Positions 19,411 to 30,990 of a DNA stretch of 64,000 nt are shown piece by piece. The stretch comes from Symsagittifera roscoffensis (Eukaryota > Xenacoelomorpha > Acoela > Convolutidae). Location: NCBI RefSeq assembly GCF_963678635.1, contig NC_087068.1, forward strand, positions 42,617,649 through 42,681,648. The letters are read 5' to 3'. Numbering within the stretch: the first letter of the stretch is position 1; the number at the start of each line of letters is the position of its first letter. Position numbers and translations under genes: made by a program. Below the pieces are notes generated by a model. The model was not told the DNA's origin. It saw only the letters and a list, made by a program, of their open reading frames with translations, and did not search any database.

Positions 19411-21028
19411 CTGTACAGCTGACAACATCGTAGATAGTCTTTTTTGGTCCTATCTCTTATTCTGTTCTCTACTTGTGTCGTAACGGTGCTTATGAAGTGT
19501 TTCTATCTAGTGGAAGAAGGTGCGTGCAGAGAGAGATAAAGAGATTAAGCTGATCAATACTTGTTCATAAAAATGCAAAAGACTGATTAAATTGCTGCTC
19601 ACTTTTATTAACATCACCAACCAACCAGCCAAATCACACGTACGTGTGCACATACAACTTGAAAAGAAAAAATGTACACAATTTGATGAAAATGTAGATG
19701 AAAACTCTTCAGTTGTTTATTTTTGTTTGTTTGCTGCTAGCTCAGAATTGTTCGCTCTGAAGCATAAAATTGGAGCTCATCTGGTAGAATTAGAGCTTGA
19801 AGGCTGTATTGTTGGTATATTTTGTACTGTAGACAGAGAACTCTAATTGCTTTTCGCCAAATCTGTGCGTTATACCTGTAAAATGATTAATGATGATCAC
19901 ATGGGACTTTTTCTTGCACTTTGAAGGAATAAATATTTTTGCAACAATTTTTGAGATACAAAATAATCAACAAAATGCAAACAAATAAATCCTTTTTTTC
20001 CGAAATGGAATCTAATGTTGATTTTCTTGCTAAGAGATAAACTATGCCGTTTCTTGGTTAAAAAAAAAATAGATTTAATTGAGATCCCCTCAGCCCTACC
20101 AGTAATACATGAATGTGCTCTTTCGCTCATGAACTGTTTCCGAATATGAAGTTGTAAAAGAAATCAATTCTTGACTTATAATAAGCACTAAGGTATGATT
20201 GCCAATTGTGAAATACATAACTTCGATCCATTGAGTCGCGTAGACATAGATTTCTGGCTGCTTAAATCAATAAATTAGGCTGCAGTTTTCTAAATTAAAA
20301 TGTAAAAAACTACTAATTGCCCTGTAGATTTAGCCGCTTTTTATCTAGTTGCCCAAGCTAGTTCTGGTGAAGGACATTCTATCTAAGATAGCGAAAATGA
20401 ATCTTCCTTTATTTTGGCAGCGTCTTTTGGGTCATTGCGTTGTTGTTCCGACCACCAAAAATGGGAAGAAGCTTTAATTGTGTGTTTTAGTTTATTTTTT
20501 AAACTTTTTTCACGAATTTGAAATGTTTTTTTTTTCCACTTAAAATCAGGTACCGCAAACAATTATTGAATTGGCTAGAATGATATTTCATATTTACTCT
20601 AACGACGCAAAGTGTATTAGTAAAAAAGTTTTTTTTCCAACCGAAGTGACACATAAAATGCTATTTTTGGTTGCACTTTTGAATCGGTAAGCTGCGGTAG
20701 CGGTATAGTATTAAATGTGATCTGACATTTAATTAGTAAAAAAAATAACACAATGATGCATTTTTGATTCATCGAATAAACCGAAAACCATATTTGTTTC
20801 GAACAGCAGTTTAATAAAAAAAAAGCTCGATTTCAAGAATTTCGCAACTCAATGTATCTCGCAATGCATAATTTATACATAATTTGGCTGTATGCTATCC
20901 AATTTATTACATGCAAAATCAGTTTTTTTAATTTTGGTGCTACTTTTGCTGCATCGAATTGGCAGTTTATTAGCAGCTGCGTTATTGGTGGCTAGCGTTA
21001 TTGGCGGCTAGTTTTTGGGGGTTTTAAG
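19411..21028. other. Gene-free stretch
   Basis: No gene is supported. About 20535-20680 (AAAATCAGGTACCGCAAACA) is a partial copy of dispersed repeat R. Upstream exons of the membrane-protein gene may lie here but I could not identify them. Confidence 0.4.
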
Positions 21029-21095
21029 CATCCGTGGTTAGTGCGTGAGACTGAAATTTGCTAGGTCGCAGATTTGAATCCGAATTCTTCGGCTG
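21029..21095 (+). repeat. tRNA-like SINE head
   Basis: TGGTTAGTGCGTGAGACTG resembles an A box and GCAGATTTGAATCCGAATTC a B box, at plausible spacing. AT-rich sequence follows. Confidence 0.45.
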
Positions 21096-21509
21096 TGTGT
21101 AAAACATTTGAATTATATCTGAAAAAACGTTGCCGCTTATCTAAAAAGCGGTGGAAAAAAAGAAACTGAGAAGTATCCAAAATCAAAGTTTTGAAAATTT
21201 CAACAACTGCGATTAAGACAAGTGTCAAATAATTTTTTTTTCTGCTTCTTTTATAACAAAACCCTTGATATATAAATTTTGTTACAATTCGCCGGCGGTC
21301 AGTGACAATTTGAAAGTTTTGCATATTTCTGCCGTTTTTATCTCGTCCAATATTAATATTAATCCGCGAGAAATTTATAAAATCTTTGAGATTATCTCGC
21401 TTTCTTTTCAAATTTTGAAATACTGAAGTCTGATTGGCTGATTTTTTCTCTGTTTTTTTTTGCTTATGAGGGATTCCGCCGAAACTGGGTACTGATCAAT
21501 CCTAATTTT

Positions 21510-21700
21510 TCTTTAAGCATCCTTCGGCGCCAATATACACTAATTTTAGGGGGAAGTGCGCGCCGAAAAAAAAAACATTTTTCTGGTCAAAATTTTTCAA
21601 AAAATTCCCAAAAACAGCTTTATTGGCCTGTTTTGTTTTCAAAAATTTGCCTGCGGTCAAAATAGGGGTTTAATAGTGTTCGCAAAATCATATTGGTTGA
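21510..21700 (+). mobile_element. Fragment of the GGCGGATCTAGG MITE family
   Basis: CTTCGGCGCCAATATACACT and GAAGTGCGCGCCGAAAA, followed by AAAATTTGCCTGCGGTC, match the interior of the copy at 58333-58734. Both termini are missing. Confidence 0.5.
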
Positions 21701-21720
21701 GCTAAAAAAAGAATGGACAG

Positions 21721-21990
21721 CATGAGACGGGTTATCGAAATAGGAGACAGACAAGGCTTCGAGTTGATGGGGCCATACTCCAACCCGCTATGGAATCAAA
21801 TGTCCGTTGTTGACGATTGTATCCTAGTCGATAACAGACTTGCTTGCCAGTCGCATTGAGACCCGCGGTAATGAAACGCACCCACAAGTTGCGCCCAGGA
21901 CATAAAGCTACGATCAACGTTTCGAACTACCTGTGGTGGCCGCATATGCATTAAGACATAGTCAATTGCCTTTTGGAAGCATTACCGAGT
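21721..21990 (+). pseudogene. Ty3/Gypsy-type integrase N-terminal fragment, decayed
   Basis: Across two plus-strand frames the sequence reads LWNQMSVVDDCILVDNRLAC, then after a one-base shift near 21856 LRPAVMKRTHKLRPGHKAT, then NVSNYLWWPHMH, a TAA stop, and DIVN. The order (a D-x-x-L-V-x-N-R-L strand, an LRxxVMKxxHxxxPGH zinc-binding His pair, then YLWWPxMxxDI) is the HHCC domain that precedes the catalytic core in Gypsy-class integrases. Base composition is more GC-rich than its surroundings. No LTRs, RT or core domain are visible, so this is an isolated relic of about 85 residues. Confidence 0.7.
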
Positions 21991-22299
21991 TATAACTACA
22001 CTAAGAACTAATTTGGTCTTATAAACAATTTTTCTGAACAATGGCTAGCGCATAAAATCTACTTTTGTTTCTGGCAGTGAAAAAAGCGGCTGTTAAAGCG
22101 ACCTGGCTATAATAGTGCGGATCATGCATGCTTTGCCTCATCAATTCTAACGAAACGTTTTTGATGAAACATTTTTTTCTCGACCTATTTACCTTCTTGT
22201 GATAGGCGAATGATTTGATATGGGACGAAATGATTTGATCAAAAGTTGCCTCTGTCATGTAGTGAAAGAAATTGTCTGGGTTGCTGAAGTGCTGAAAAT

Positions 22300-22690
22300 A
22301 GAAGAAAGAGAAGAAAAATCTGCGACTCTGTCCAGACTTTCGCAAAAATTTTTGAAACGTGCGGACTTTCTCGACCGAATTGAGGCATGTCCAAACTGTC
22401 GCGACCAGTATGGTCCGGCGCAGCCCAGAAGAAGATGGTGCAAACAAAAGTTTACGATCTTAATTTGCCATTTCCAGATTTTCGCGACCGCAAAATTCGG
22501 CCGCGATTTGCGCGACTAAGTTGAAGACAGTGCGAATCAGGAAACGGCGCGACCGAACTCAGACATTTCAAGACTTAAGCGACCGAGGTGGAGGTTTTTG
22601 CGATTGTTGTGGAGACGGCGCAACTTTTGCTACTAAAATGGAGATAGTACGACTTTTGCCATCCGCAGCGGAGACGGTGCGACCCAAAAA
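22300..22690 (+). repeat. Degenerate repeat phased on GCGAC
   Basis: GCGAC or close variants (GCGACTCTGTCC, TCTCGACCG, GTCGCGACC, GCGACCGAACTC, GCGACCGAGGTGGAGG, GGTGCGACC) recur about every 25-40 bases, often after GGAGA or GGCGG. The GC content exceeds its surroundings. Frames through it are open on both strands because of the repeat, and I do not call a gene. Confidence 0.4.
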
Positions 22691-22757
22691 CAATTAATGA
22701 CAACTTTTGAAAGTTTCAAACAAGTTTCGTTACTTCAAACTATTTTCGTGTTTCCTA

Positions 22758-23082
22758 TTATGTAGCCTCTTCATCTTCTGGATTGTACAGTGAGCCCCTG
22801 AAAACTTCATTGGCATCCACCAGGTCTAGTGTCTGTTTCCTTCCCTGCAGTAGAAATCGACGAAGATGGTTTACTCCATCTGATGTTGAAAAAATGCTTT
22901 TTAAATGATAAAACTGTGTGAAGTCTGTTTCCTTCCCTGCAGTAGAAATTGATGAAGCTGGTTTACTCCATCTAACACAGTGTAGCTCCACGTACCATCA
23001 TTTGCTTGTGCCGACACCCACAGCTTGGGAAGCTTAATATATTCATCAAGGTTCTCGTCGAAGTCATCGAATGGCAAAGCAT
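22758..23082 (-). pseudogene. Coding relic of unknown family with internal duplication
   Basis: The minus strand reads LDALPFDDFDENLDEYIKLP, then KLWVSAQANDGTWSYTVLDG, VNQLHQFLLQGRKQT, and stops shortly after. A second copy of the DGVN..FLLQGRKQT segment follows (22880-22820) and continues LDLVDANEVFRGSLYNPEDE to a stop at 22758. It looks like one ancestral exon whose middle was duplicated with 42 bp of filler between the copies. An AG (23083-23084) precedes it and GTACGT lies at 22995-22990, so an exon 22996-23082 spliced to the second copy would stay in frame. A live alternative-exon pair is therefore possible. The family is not recognised. Confidence 0.45.
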
Positions 23083-23384
23083 CTAATTTGTTTAAACGAG
23101 GAGAGATATTGAGCAAATATATACAGTACCTAAACAATTCAAGAGACTCAAAAAAAATTTTATTGAAAAAAAAACAATTAAATTATAATTGTATTTCAAA
23201 TATAACAATGAGGCTGTTTTTGATGACCACAAACATTCGCTTTTTTATTGTGGTTTTTGAATAATTGATTTTTCTCTAGTTGATCGTTGGAAATGTTGAT
23301 GTTGAAAAAATGTTTTTTAAATGATAAAACTGTATGAAGTACGAATAAAAACTGTCAATATGGAATGTTTGAACCTAAGGGTTC

Positions 23385-24010
23385 TTATAAAGTTCTTTGA
23401 AATTCTTGTTAAGTCTGATTATAGAGGTTTAATCTTTCACACCATCCCTTTTAAATTTAAAAAAAATTCTTGCTCTTTGTCTTCGTCGTCATCCAGCTGT
23501 TCCCACTGTATCTTCTCACTCTGCTCACTTTTTTCGGCCTCCTCGACAGCGCAATATTAGAACACAACTATCCTTATAGGTTGAAATTCAGTTTGATAAT
23601 GATAATTCCAAAAATCAGCGTCGATTCAGAAATAATTTTGCGCTGAATTTCCCTAATGTTCTGAAATTCCTTGCTGTTTCAGAGGTGCCTTAGCGCTGAT
23701 TCGGAGCTGTGATTTGTAGAGCTGATTACGAGATATTTCAGCGCTAATTCCAAAATATATCAATGCTTCACTCCTGATCATGTATAAATGGCCACTGATC
23801 AGGACATGAAAGAGCAATAAATATCTCTTGCGACGTCAAACCGAGAATGTGCTGTTCAAAAAATGGTTTATGGTCTAATCATGGAGGTTTGATCTTTCAG
23901 ACCACCCCCTTAACTTAGAAAATGCTTGCTCGCCGTCTTCGTCTTCAGTCAGCTCCTCGCCTCATCGCACTGCATCTTCTCACTCTGCTCAATTTGCTCT
24001 ACCTCTAAAG
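23385..24010 (-). pseudogene. Two decayed copies of an acidic coding segment
   Basis: The minus strand at about 23545-23465 reads VEEAEKSEQSEKIQWEQLDD then DEDKEQEF. About 24010-23900 reads EVEQIEQSEKMQCDEA, then after a one-base shift EELTEDEDGEQAFSKL. The surrounding DNA (AGAGGTTTAATCTTTCA.., TCTTCTCACTCTGCTC) is also shared, so a segment of about 150 bp is duplicated about 480 bp apart. Both copies break. They sit upstream (minus sense) of the relic at 22758-23082 and may come from the same gene. Confidence 0.4.
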
Positions 24011-24394
24011 TTCAATAGTAGAGCACATATTTGCTATTGATGCGTAATTATCAAAAAAATATGCTGTCTTCGGCATAGACCTGAGATTGATTTATGAGTT
24101 AAAAATCGGAAAGTTAAGCTGATCAAACATGCCAAAAACTAATTGATGAGAAAAAAATTGTGAAAAAGTGATCTCTGTCTTTGCTTTCTTAAGCAGATGA
24201 TGAAATGTGGCAGAGTTTTTTGTTGACAAACGTTAATCAGCATGGTATACTTGCTTAACTAAGGAAAACAATGCGTACTGAAAATCAATTGATGAATTAA
24301 AATTTAATCAAACGTGAAACTTCGACAGTCGACGGATATTTTTGCCATGCAATTTTTCAGTAGTTAACGCACAAGAACATTACGACCCGCACTG

Positions 24395-24745
24395 ACAGAA
24401 ATGGTTTCCGGTCGATTTAAATCGATTTTAAATCAATTTTAAATCGATTTAAATCGATTAACCATGACCATTTTACGAACTCAAATGGATTTTAAATCGA
24501 TTTAAATCGATTTTTTTGAAAATTTTAAATCGATTTAAGTGTCTAAAAAATCGATTTAAATCGATTTCGATGGATTTTCCGACTCACTAAAATCCATCGG
24601 AATCTCACTTAAATCCATCAGAATCTCACTTAAATCCATTTTAAATCGATTTAAATCGATCTTTTTGAAAATTTTAAATCGATTTAAGTGTCTAAAAAAT
24701 CGATTCAAATCGATTTCGATGGATTTCACGACACACTAAAATCGA
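24395..24745. repeat. AAATCGATTTAAATCGAT simple-sequence block
   Basis: The block is built on TTTAAATCGATTTAAATCGA. A longer unit of about 150 bp (running ATCGATTTTTTTGAAAA .. AAATCGATTTAAGTGTCTAA .. TCGATTTCGATGGATTT) occurs twice, at about 24486-24590 and 24640-24735, separated by two CCATCRGAATCTCACTTAAAT copies. Confidence 0.8.
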
Positions 24746-24840
24746 TTTTTTTTTGCTAACAAGGCAAAAAAAACATGCAACTTAGAAAACTAATTAAAAT
24801 TCTTGATTTTTTAAATAAAAACACACGTACCAGATATTTC

Positions 24841-25755
24841 AAAATTATGCAATGAAATCATAGAAAATCATCATTGTAAATCAGATGTTGTGCATTAACA
24901 TATGTAACAAATCAAAAAATTGTCAAAATAAACCAGATTTTGAGCTCAAAATTATGCAATGAAATCATAGAAAATCATCATTGTAAATCAGATGTTGTGC
25001 ATTAACATATGTAACAAATCAAGAAAATTGTCAAAATAAACCAGATTTTGAGCTTAAAATTATGCAATTAAATCATAGAAAATCATCATTGTAAATCAGG
25101 TTTTGTTCATTAACAAATGTAACAAATCAAGAAAATTGTCACAATAAACCAGATTTTGAGCTCAAAATTATGCAATTAAATCATAGAAAATCATCATTGT
25201 AAATCAGGTTTTGTTCATTAACATATGTAACAAATCAAGAAAATTGTCAAAATAAACCAGATTTTGAGCTCAAAATTTTGCAATGAAATCATAGAAAATC
25301 ATCATTGTAAATCAGATGTTGTGCATTAACATATGTAACAAATCAAGAAAATTGTCAAAATAAACCAGATTTTGAGCTCAAAATTATGCAATTAAATCAT
25401 AGAAAATCATCATTGTAAATCAGGTTTTGTTCATTAACAAATGTAACAAATCAAGAAAATTGTCACAATAAACCAGATTTTGAGCTCAAAATTATGCAAT
25501 TAAATCATAGAAAATCATCATTGTAAATCAGGTTTTGTTCATTAACATATGTAACAAATCAAGAAAATTGTCAAAATAAACCAGATTTTGAGCTCAAAAT
25601 TTTGCAATGAAATCATAGAAAATCATCATTGTAAATCAGATGTTGTGCATTAACATATGTAACAAATCAAGAAAATTGTCAAAATAAACCAGATTTTGAG
25701 CTCAAAATTATGCAATGAAATCATTGAAAATCATCATTGTAAATCAGGTTTTGAG
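24841..25755 (+). repeat. 108-bp satellite, about 8.5 units, with three-unit higher-order pattern
   Basis: Units begin AAAATTATGCAAT at 24841, 24948, 25056, 25164, 25271, 25380, 25488, 25595 and 25703. Diagnostic variants (CAGATGTTGTGCATT against CAGGTTTTGTTCATT; CATATG against CAAATG; CACAATAAA against CAAAATAAA; AATTATG against AATTTTG) show that units 3-4-5 repeat as 6-7-8. The array has therefore also been amplified as a block of about 324 bp. The last unit is cut off at GTTTTGAGTTC. Confidence 0.9.
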
Positions 25756-25844
25756 TTCAAAAAATAATCCATTCTTAAGATTGTTTTGCTTTTTTTCTTT
25801 TGAATGTGAGTTCATTTGTTGCATTGACATTCATTTGTTGCCTA

Positions 25845-28800
25845 AGACAGCACAGGCAGAGAACCAGCCAAGCACAATCGACGAAGCCAACTGCGCCAGA
25901 GGCCTAAACAGCATAGTAAAATTTGATATATATCAAAATACATCACACAACACAACACAAGGCAAACAGTGCGCGAGCAAATGCACAGTTTGCCTACCCC
26001 CTCAGCTAAACTGAAAGCCTCAAGAGCGCCGCGAACGAGCAACCTTAAACTTGGACACTAGACTAAGCAAAAAGCCACTTGGGCTGAGCAGGCAACGCAA
26101 AAAAAGAACCTAAGCTAGCACTAGGGGAGGGGAGAACACACATACCTGAGGTTGAAGAGACGGTCCAGGAAAACAACTGCTGCACCAGGCAACACAGGCA
26201 GAGAACCAGCCAAGCTCAAGCGACGAAGCCAACTGCGCCTGAGGCCTAAGCAACATAGTAAAATTTGATATATATCAAAATACATCACACAACACAACAC
26301 AAGGCAAACAGTGCGCGAGCAAATGCACAGTTTGCCTACCCCCTCAGCTAAACTGAAAGCCTCAAGAGCGCCGCGAACAAGCAACCTTAAACTTAGACAC
26401 TAGACTAAGCAAAAAGCCACTTGGGCTGAGCAGGCAACGCAAAAAAAGAACCTAAGCTAGCACTAGGGGAGGGGAGAACACACATACCTGAGGTTGAAGA
26501 GACGGTCCAGGAAGACAACTGCTGCACCAGGCAACACAGGCAGAGAACCAGCCAAGCTCAAGCGACGAAGCCAACTGCGCCTGAGGCCTAAGCAGCATAG
26601 TAAAATTTGATATATATCAAAATACATCACACAACACAAGGCAAACAGTGCGCGAGCAAATGCACAGTTTGCCTACCCCCTCAGCTAAACTAAAAGCCTC
26701 AAGAGGGCCGCGAACAAGCAACCTTAAACTTAGACACTAGACTAAGCAAAAAGCCACTTGGGCTGAGCAGGCAACGCAAAAAAAGAACCTAAGCTAGCAC
26801 TAGGGGAGGGGAGAACACACATACCTGAGGTTGAAGAGACGGTCCAGGAAGACAACTGCTGCACCAGGCAACACAGGCAGAGAACCAGCCAAGCACAAGC
26901 GACGAAGCCAACTGCGCTTGAGGCCTAAACAGCATAGTAAAATTTGATATATATCAAAATACATCACACAACACAACACAAGGCAAACAGTGCGCGAGCA
27001 AATGCACAGTTTGCCTACCCCCTCAGCTAAACTGAAAGCCTCAAGAGCGCCGCGAACAATCAACCTTAAACTTAGACACTAGACTAAGCAAAAAGCCACT
27101 TGGGCTGAGCAGGCAACGCAAAAAAGAACCTAAGCTAGCACTAGGGGAGGGGAGAACACACATACCTGAGGTTGAAGAGACGGTCCAGGAAGACAACTGC
27201 TGCACCAGGCAACACAGGCAGAGAACCAGCCAACAACAAGCGACGAAGCCAACTGCGCCTGAGGCCTAAACAGCATAGTAAAATTTGATATATATCAAAA
27301 TACATCACACAACACAACACAAGGCAAACAGTGCGCGAGCAAAAGCACAGTTTGCCTACCCCCTCAGCTAAACTGAAAGCCTCAAGAGCGCCGCGAACGA
27401 GCAACCTTAAACATGGACACTAGACTAAGCAAAAAGCCACTTGGGCTGAGCAGGCAACGCAAAAAAAGAACCTAAGCTAGCACTAGGGGAGGGGAGAACA
27501 CACATACCTGAGGTTGAAGAGACGGTCCAGGAAAACAACTGCTGCACCAGGCAACACAGGCAGAGAACCAGCCAAGCTCAAGCGACGAAGCCAACTGCGC
27601 CTGAGGCCTAAGCAACATAGTAAAATTTGATATATATCAAAATACATCACACAACACAACACAAGGCAAACAGTGCGCGAGCAAATGCACAGTTTGCCTA
27701 CCCCCTCAGCTAAACTGAAAGCCTCAAGAGCGCCGCGAACAAGCAACCTTAAACTTAGACACTAGACTAAGCAAAAAGCTACTTGGGCTGAGCAGGCAAC
27801 GCAAAAAAAAGAACCTAAGCTAGCACTAGGGGAGGGAAGAACACACATACCTGAGGTTGAAGAGACGGTCCAGGAAGACAACTGCTGCACCAGGCAACAC
27901 AGGCAGAGAACCAGCCAAGCTCAAGCGACGAAGCCAACTGCGCCTGAGGCCTAAACAGCATAGTAAAATTTGATATATATCAAAATACATCACACAACAC
28001 AACACAAGGCAAACAGTGCGCGAGCAAATGCACAGTTTGCCTACCCCCTCAGCTAAACTGAAAGCCTCAAGAGCGCCGCGAACAAGCAACCTTAAACTTA
28101 GACACTAGACTAAGCAAAAAGCCACTTGGGCTGAGCAGGCAACGCAAAAAAAGAACCTAAGCTAGCACTAGGGGAGAGGAGAACACACATACCTGAGGTT
28201 GAAGAGACGGTCCAGGAAGACAACTGCTGCACCAGGCAACAAAGGCAGAGAACCAGCCAAGCACAAGCGACGAAGCCAACTGCGCCTGTGGCCTAAACAG
28301 CATAGTAAAATTCGATATATATCAAAATACATCACACAACACAACACAAGGCAAACAGTGCGCGAGCAAATGCACAGTTTGCCTACCCCCTCAGCTAAAC
28401 TGAAAGCCTCAAGAGCGCCGCGAACAAGCAACCTTAAACTTAGACACTAGACTAAGCAAAAAGCCACTTGGGCTGAGCAGGCAACGCAAAAAAAGAACCT
28501 AAGCTAGCAATAGGGGAGGGGAGAACACACATACCTGAGGTTGAAGAGACGGTCCAGGAAGACAACTGCTGTACCAGGCAACACAGGCAGAGAACCAGCC
28601 AAGCACAAGCGACGAAGCCAACTGCGCCTGAGGCCTAAACAGCATAGTAAAATTTGATATATATCAAAAAACATCACACAACACAACACAAGGCAAACAG
28701 TGCGCGAGCAAATGCACAGTTTGCCTACCCCCTCAGCTAAACTGAAAGCCTCAAGAGCGCCGCGAACAAGCAACCTTAAACTTAGACACTAGACTAAGCA

Positions 28801-30990
28801 AAAAGCCACTTGGGCTGAGCAGGCAACGCAAAAAAAGAACCTAAGCTAGCACTAGGGGAGGGGAGAACACACATACCTGAGGTTGAAGAGACGGTCCAGG
28901 AAGACAACTGCTGCACCAGGCAACACAGGCAGAGAACCAGCCAAGCACAAGCGACGAAGCCAACTGCGCCTGAGGCCTAAACAGCATAGTAAAATTTGAT
29001 ATATATCAAAATACATCACACAACACAACACAAGGCAAACAGTGCGCGAGCAAATGCACAGTTTGCCTACCCCCTCAGCTAAACTGAAAGCCTCAAGAAC
29101 GCCGCGAACAAGCAACCTTAAACTTAGACACTAGACTAAGCAAAAAGCCACTTGGGCTGAGCAGGCAACGCAAAAAAAGAACCTAAGCTAGCACTAGGGG
29201 AGGGGAGAACACACATACCTGAGGTTGAAGAGACGAACCAGGAAGACAACTGCTGCACCAGGCAACACAGGCAGAGAACCAGCCAAGCACAAGCGACGAA
29301 GCCAACTGCGCCTGAGGCCTAAACAGCATAGTAAAATTTGATATATATCAAAATACATCACACAACACAAGGCAAACAGTGCGCGAGCAAATGCACAATT
29401 TGCCTACCCCCTCAGCTAAACTGAAAGCCTCAAGAGCGCCGCGAACAAGCAACCTTAAACTTAGACACTAGACTAAGCAAAAAGCCACTTGGGCTGAGCA
29501 GGCAACGCAAAAAAAGAACCTAAGCTAGCACTAGGGGAGAGGAGAACACACAGACCTGAGGTTGAAGAGACGGTCCAGGAAGACAACTGCTGCACCAGGC
29601 AACACAGGCAGAGAACCAGCCAAGCTCAAGCGACGAAGCCAACTGCGCCTGAGGCCTAAACAGCATAGTAAATATTGATATATATCAAAATACATCACAC
29701 AACACAACACAAGGCAAACAGTGCGCGAGCAAATGCAGTTTGCCTACCCCCTCAGCTAAACTGAAAGCCTCAAGAGCGCCGCGAACAAGCAACCTTAAAC
29801 TTAGACACTAGACTAAGCAAAAAGCCACTTGGGCTGAGCAGGCAACGCAAAACAAAAACCTAAGCTAGCACTAGGGGAGAGGAGAACACACATACCTGAG
29901 GTTGAAGAGACGGTCCAGGAAGACAACTGCTGCACCAGGCAACACAGGCAGAGAACCAGCCAAGCTCAAGCGACGAAGCCAACTGCGCCTGAGGCCTAAA
30001 CAGCATAGTAAAATTTGATATATATCAAAATACATCACACAACACAACACAAGGCAAACAGTGCGCGAGCAAATGCACAGTTTGCCTACCCCCTCAGCTA
30101 AACTGAAAGCCTCAAGAGCGCCGCGAACAAGCAACCTTAAACCTAGACACTAGACTAAGCAAGAAGCCACTTGGGTTGAGCAGGCAACGCAAAAAAAAGA
30201 ACCTAAGCTAGCACTAGGGGAGAGGAGAACACACATACCTGAGGTTGAAGAGACGGTCCAGGAAGACAACTGCTGCACCAGGCAACACAGGCAGAGAACC
30301 AGCCAAGCTCAAGCGACGAAGCCAACTGCGCCTGAGGCCTAAACAGCATAGTAAATATTGATATATATCAAAATACATCACACAACACAACACAAGGCAA
30401 ACAGTGCGCGAGCAAATGCACAGTTTGCCTACCCCCTCAGCTAAACTGAAAGCCTCAAGAGCGCCGCGAACAAGCAACCTTAAACTTAGACACTAGACTA
30501 AGCAAAAAGCCACTTGGGCTGAGCAGGCAACGCAAAAAAAGAACCTAAGCTAGCACTAGGGGAGAGGAGAACACACATACCTGAGGTTGAAGAGACGGTC
30601 CAGGAAGACAACTGCTGCACCAGGCAACAAAGGCAGAGAACCAGCCAAGCACAAGCGACGAAGCCAACTGCGCCTGAGGCCTAAACAGCATAGTAAAATT
30701 TGATATATATCAAAATACATCACACAACACAACACAAGGCAAACAGTGCGCGAGCAAATGCACAGTTTGCCTACCCCCTCAGCTAAACTGAAAGCCTCAA
30801 GAGCGCCGCGAACAAGCAACCTTAAACTTAGACACTAGACTAAGCAAAAAGCCACTTGGGCTGAGCAGGCAACGCAAAAAAAAGAACCTAAGCTAGCACT
30901 AGGGGAGGGGAGAACACACATACCTGAGGTTGAAGAGACGGTCCAGGAAGACAACTGCTGCACCAGGCAACACAGGCAGAGAACCAGTCA
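25845..30990 (-). repeat. Fifteen-unit tandem array, 342-bp period, each unit with a splice-bounded 100-bp block
   Basis: The landmark TAAGCTAGCACTAGGGGAG occurs (one copy with CAATAGG) at 26111, 26453, 26790, 27131, 27473, 27816, 28158, 28500, 28842, 29184, 29521, 29861, 30204, 30546 and 30889, giving steps of 337-343. The shortest steps come from loss of one ACAAC. Units differ by only a few bases. Both array ends break near the same unit position (CACAGGCAGAGAACCAG). On the minus strand each unit has a palindrome TTTGATATATATCAAA, then CTATGCTGTTTAG (acceptor-like), a 100-bp GC-richer block open in all three frames in the copy I translated (26146-26245), then CTCAG/GTATGTGTG (donor-like), and 20-30 bases on a T-run TTCTTTTTTTGCG. 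Frames of about 87 codons in nearly every unit are by-products of the repeat unless expression is shown. Confidence 0.95.

Noticed and set aside
19745-19815. Possible tRNA gene (GAGCTCATCTGGTAGAATTA)
   Set aside because: No paired acceptor stem or anticodon arm, and the B-box match is weak.
22019-22519. Overlapping open frames on both strands, one with a CPNC motif
   Set aside because: The frames follow the degenerate GCGAC repeat; the single CPNC is not part of a zinc-binding pattern.
24841-25755. CRISPR-like array (regular repeats)
   Set aside because: Units are contiguous 108-bp monomers without unique spacers, in an animal genome.
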